In this document: positions 5,598 to 5,735 of the stretch, one piece after another
Numbering within the stretch: position 1 is the stretch's first letter
How the letters are laid out: each line of letters begins with the position of its first letter
Origin: Pseudomonadota bacterium
Lineage (GTDB): Bacteria; Pseudomonadota; Gammaproteobacteria; Xanthomonadales; Xanthomonadaceae
Direction: 5' to 3'
Length of the DNA stretch: 5,735 nt
NCBI GenBank assembly: GCA_023423675.1
Contig: JAFAFD010000247.1
Span: forward strand, 1-5,735
The notes under the pieces: generated by a model
The model's input: only the letters and a program-made list of their open reading frames with translations
Told to the model about the DNA's origin: nothing
Databases searched by the model: none
Program-made: the position numbers and the translations under genes

Positions 5598-5621
5598 AGC
5601 CGAGCGTGGGCTCGGCTCTTG
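5598..5621 (-). repeat. SMAG element, copy F, inverted with a degenerate head
   Basis: On the minus strand this reads CAAG, then AGCCGAGC, the loop CCAC and GCTCGGCT. It is thus a SMAG unit in opposite orientation whose GTAG head has become CAAG. Its loop matches copy A (CCAC), not its direct neighbours D and E (CCAT). On the plus strand the stem arms are 5598-5605 and 5610-5617. Confidence 0.8.
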
Positions 5622-5625
5622 TGTC

Positions 5626-5653
5626 TTGGAACGGTGCCCTGATCAGGCACAAT
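5626..5653 (+). promoter_or_regulatory. Candidate sigma-70-type promoter for the 3'-most ORF
   Basis: TTGGAA (5626-5631) and CACAAT (5648-5653) are 16 bp apart, each matching four of six consensus bases. They lie 27 bp upstream of the ATG at 5680. The spacer contains the perfect palindrome CCTGATCAGG (5638-5647), nested in GTGCC...GGCAC, which could be an operator. This is a prediction from spacing and hexamer similarity only. Confidence 0.35.
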
Positions 5654-5679
5654 TCCCCCGGTGACCCCGGGAGGCTCCG

Positions 5680-5735
5680 ATGACGCTGCCTCGGCTCTTA
5701 AGCCTTCGAGCTTGCAAAGTAGATTCAGCGCGTCG
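5680..5735 (+). CDS. 5' end of an unidentified ORF, cut by the window edge
   Basis: Eighteen codons are visible, beginning MTLPRLLSLRACKVDSAR, and the frame stays open to the last base. Support comes from a strong Shine-Dalgarno, GGGAGG at 5669-5674, five bases before the ATG. An in-frame TGA at 5662-5664 makes this the first possible start, and a candidate promoter lies upstream. I do not recognise the product. The visible codons are unusual for this genome: they include TTA, CTT, CGA, AAA, GTA and TCA, and only 7 of 17 third positions after the start codon are G or C, while the neighbouring genes are strongly G/C-ended. It may therefore be a horizontally acquired gene, or a frame broken by an insertion just outside the window. 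A chance open frame is also possible. Confidence 0.5.
   Translation, partial: MTLPRLLSLRACKVDSAR

Noticed and set aside
4805..5683. A 292-codon plus-strand open frame in another frame of the permease
   Set aside because: The composition is Ala/Gly/Arg-rich with no hydrophobic periodicity, and it runs through the SMAG repeats. The permease frame has coherent membrane segments.
5694..5713. Possible insertion-sequence end (CTTAAG, AAGC...GCTT) near the right edge
   Set aside because: The inverted stretch is only 4 bp and no transposase or target duplication is visible, so it does not rise above chance.

Overview
The window is GC-rich DNA with strongly G/C-biased third codon positions. It carries two clusters of short GTAG-headed palindromes whose core is AGCCGAGC-loop-GCTCGGCT. 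These match the SMAG family (Stenotrophomonas maltophilia GTAG elements, REP-like repeats). With the gene content, this points to the chromosome of Stenotrophomonas, probably the S. maltophilia complex. The assignment rests on recognising the repeat and the codon style, not on a database search.

Layout, left to right. (1) 1-1022, plus strand: the 3' end of a flavodoxin-fold NAD(P)H (quinone) oxidoreductase, then after 17 bp a TetR-family regulator, probably one transcription unit. (2) 1006-1827, minus strand: a short serine D-alanyl-D-alanine carboxypeptidase whose 3' end overlaps the tetR gene tail to tail by 17 bp. (3) 1921-3480, plus strand: a lipoprotein alkaline phosphatase, divergent from the carboxypeptidase across a 93-bp spacer with an AT-rich island. 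(4) 3481-3593: three tandem SMAG hairpins between convergent genes. (5) 3594-4469, minus strand: a LysR-type regulator. (6) 4563-5501, plus strand: an AEC-family (auxin efflux carrier superfamily) permease, divergent from the LysR gene across 93 bp, the classic arrangement of a LysR regulator with its target. (7) 5498-5621: three more SMAG units, two direct and one inverted. The first supplies the stop codon of the permease. (8) 5680-5735: the start of a further plus-strand ORF with a strong ribosome binding site and a plausible promoter, cut by the window edge. Its few codons are much less GC-biased than the rest.

Functionally there are three modules: an oxidoreductase with its probable regulator, two envelope enzymes (peptidoglycan trimming and periplasmic phosphate release), and a regulated small-molecule permease. 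No CRISPR array, tRNA, rRNA, transposase, phage gene, toxin-antitoxin pair or defence system is visible. The very long minus-strand frames (1006-3972 and 3594-5594) are antisense shadows of the phosphatase and permease genes joined to real genes. I see no convincing new multi-gene system. The most interesting material is the repeat architecture: covarying hairpins, an inverted pair able to form a 22-bp helix, and two genes that end inside GTAG motifs.
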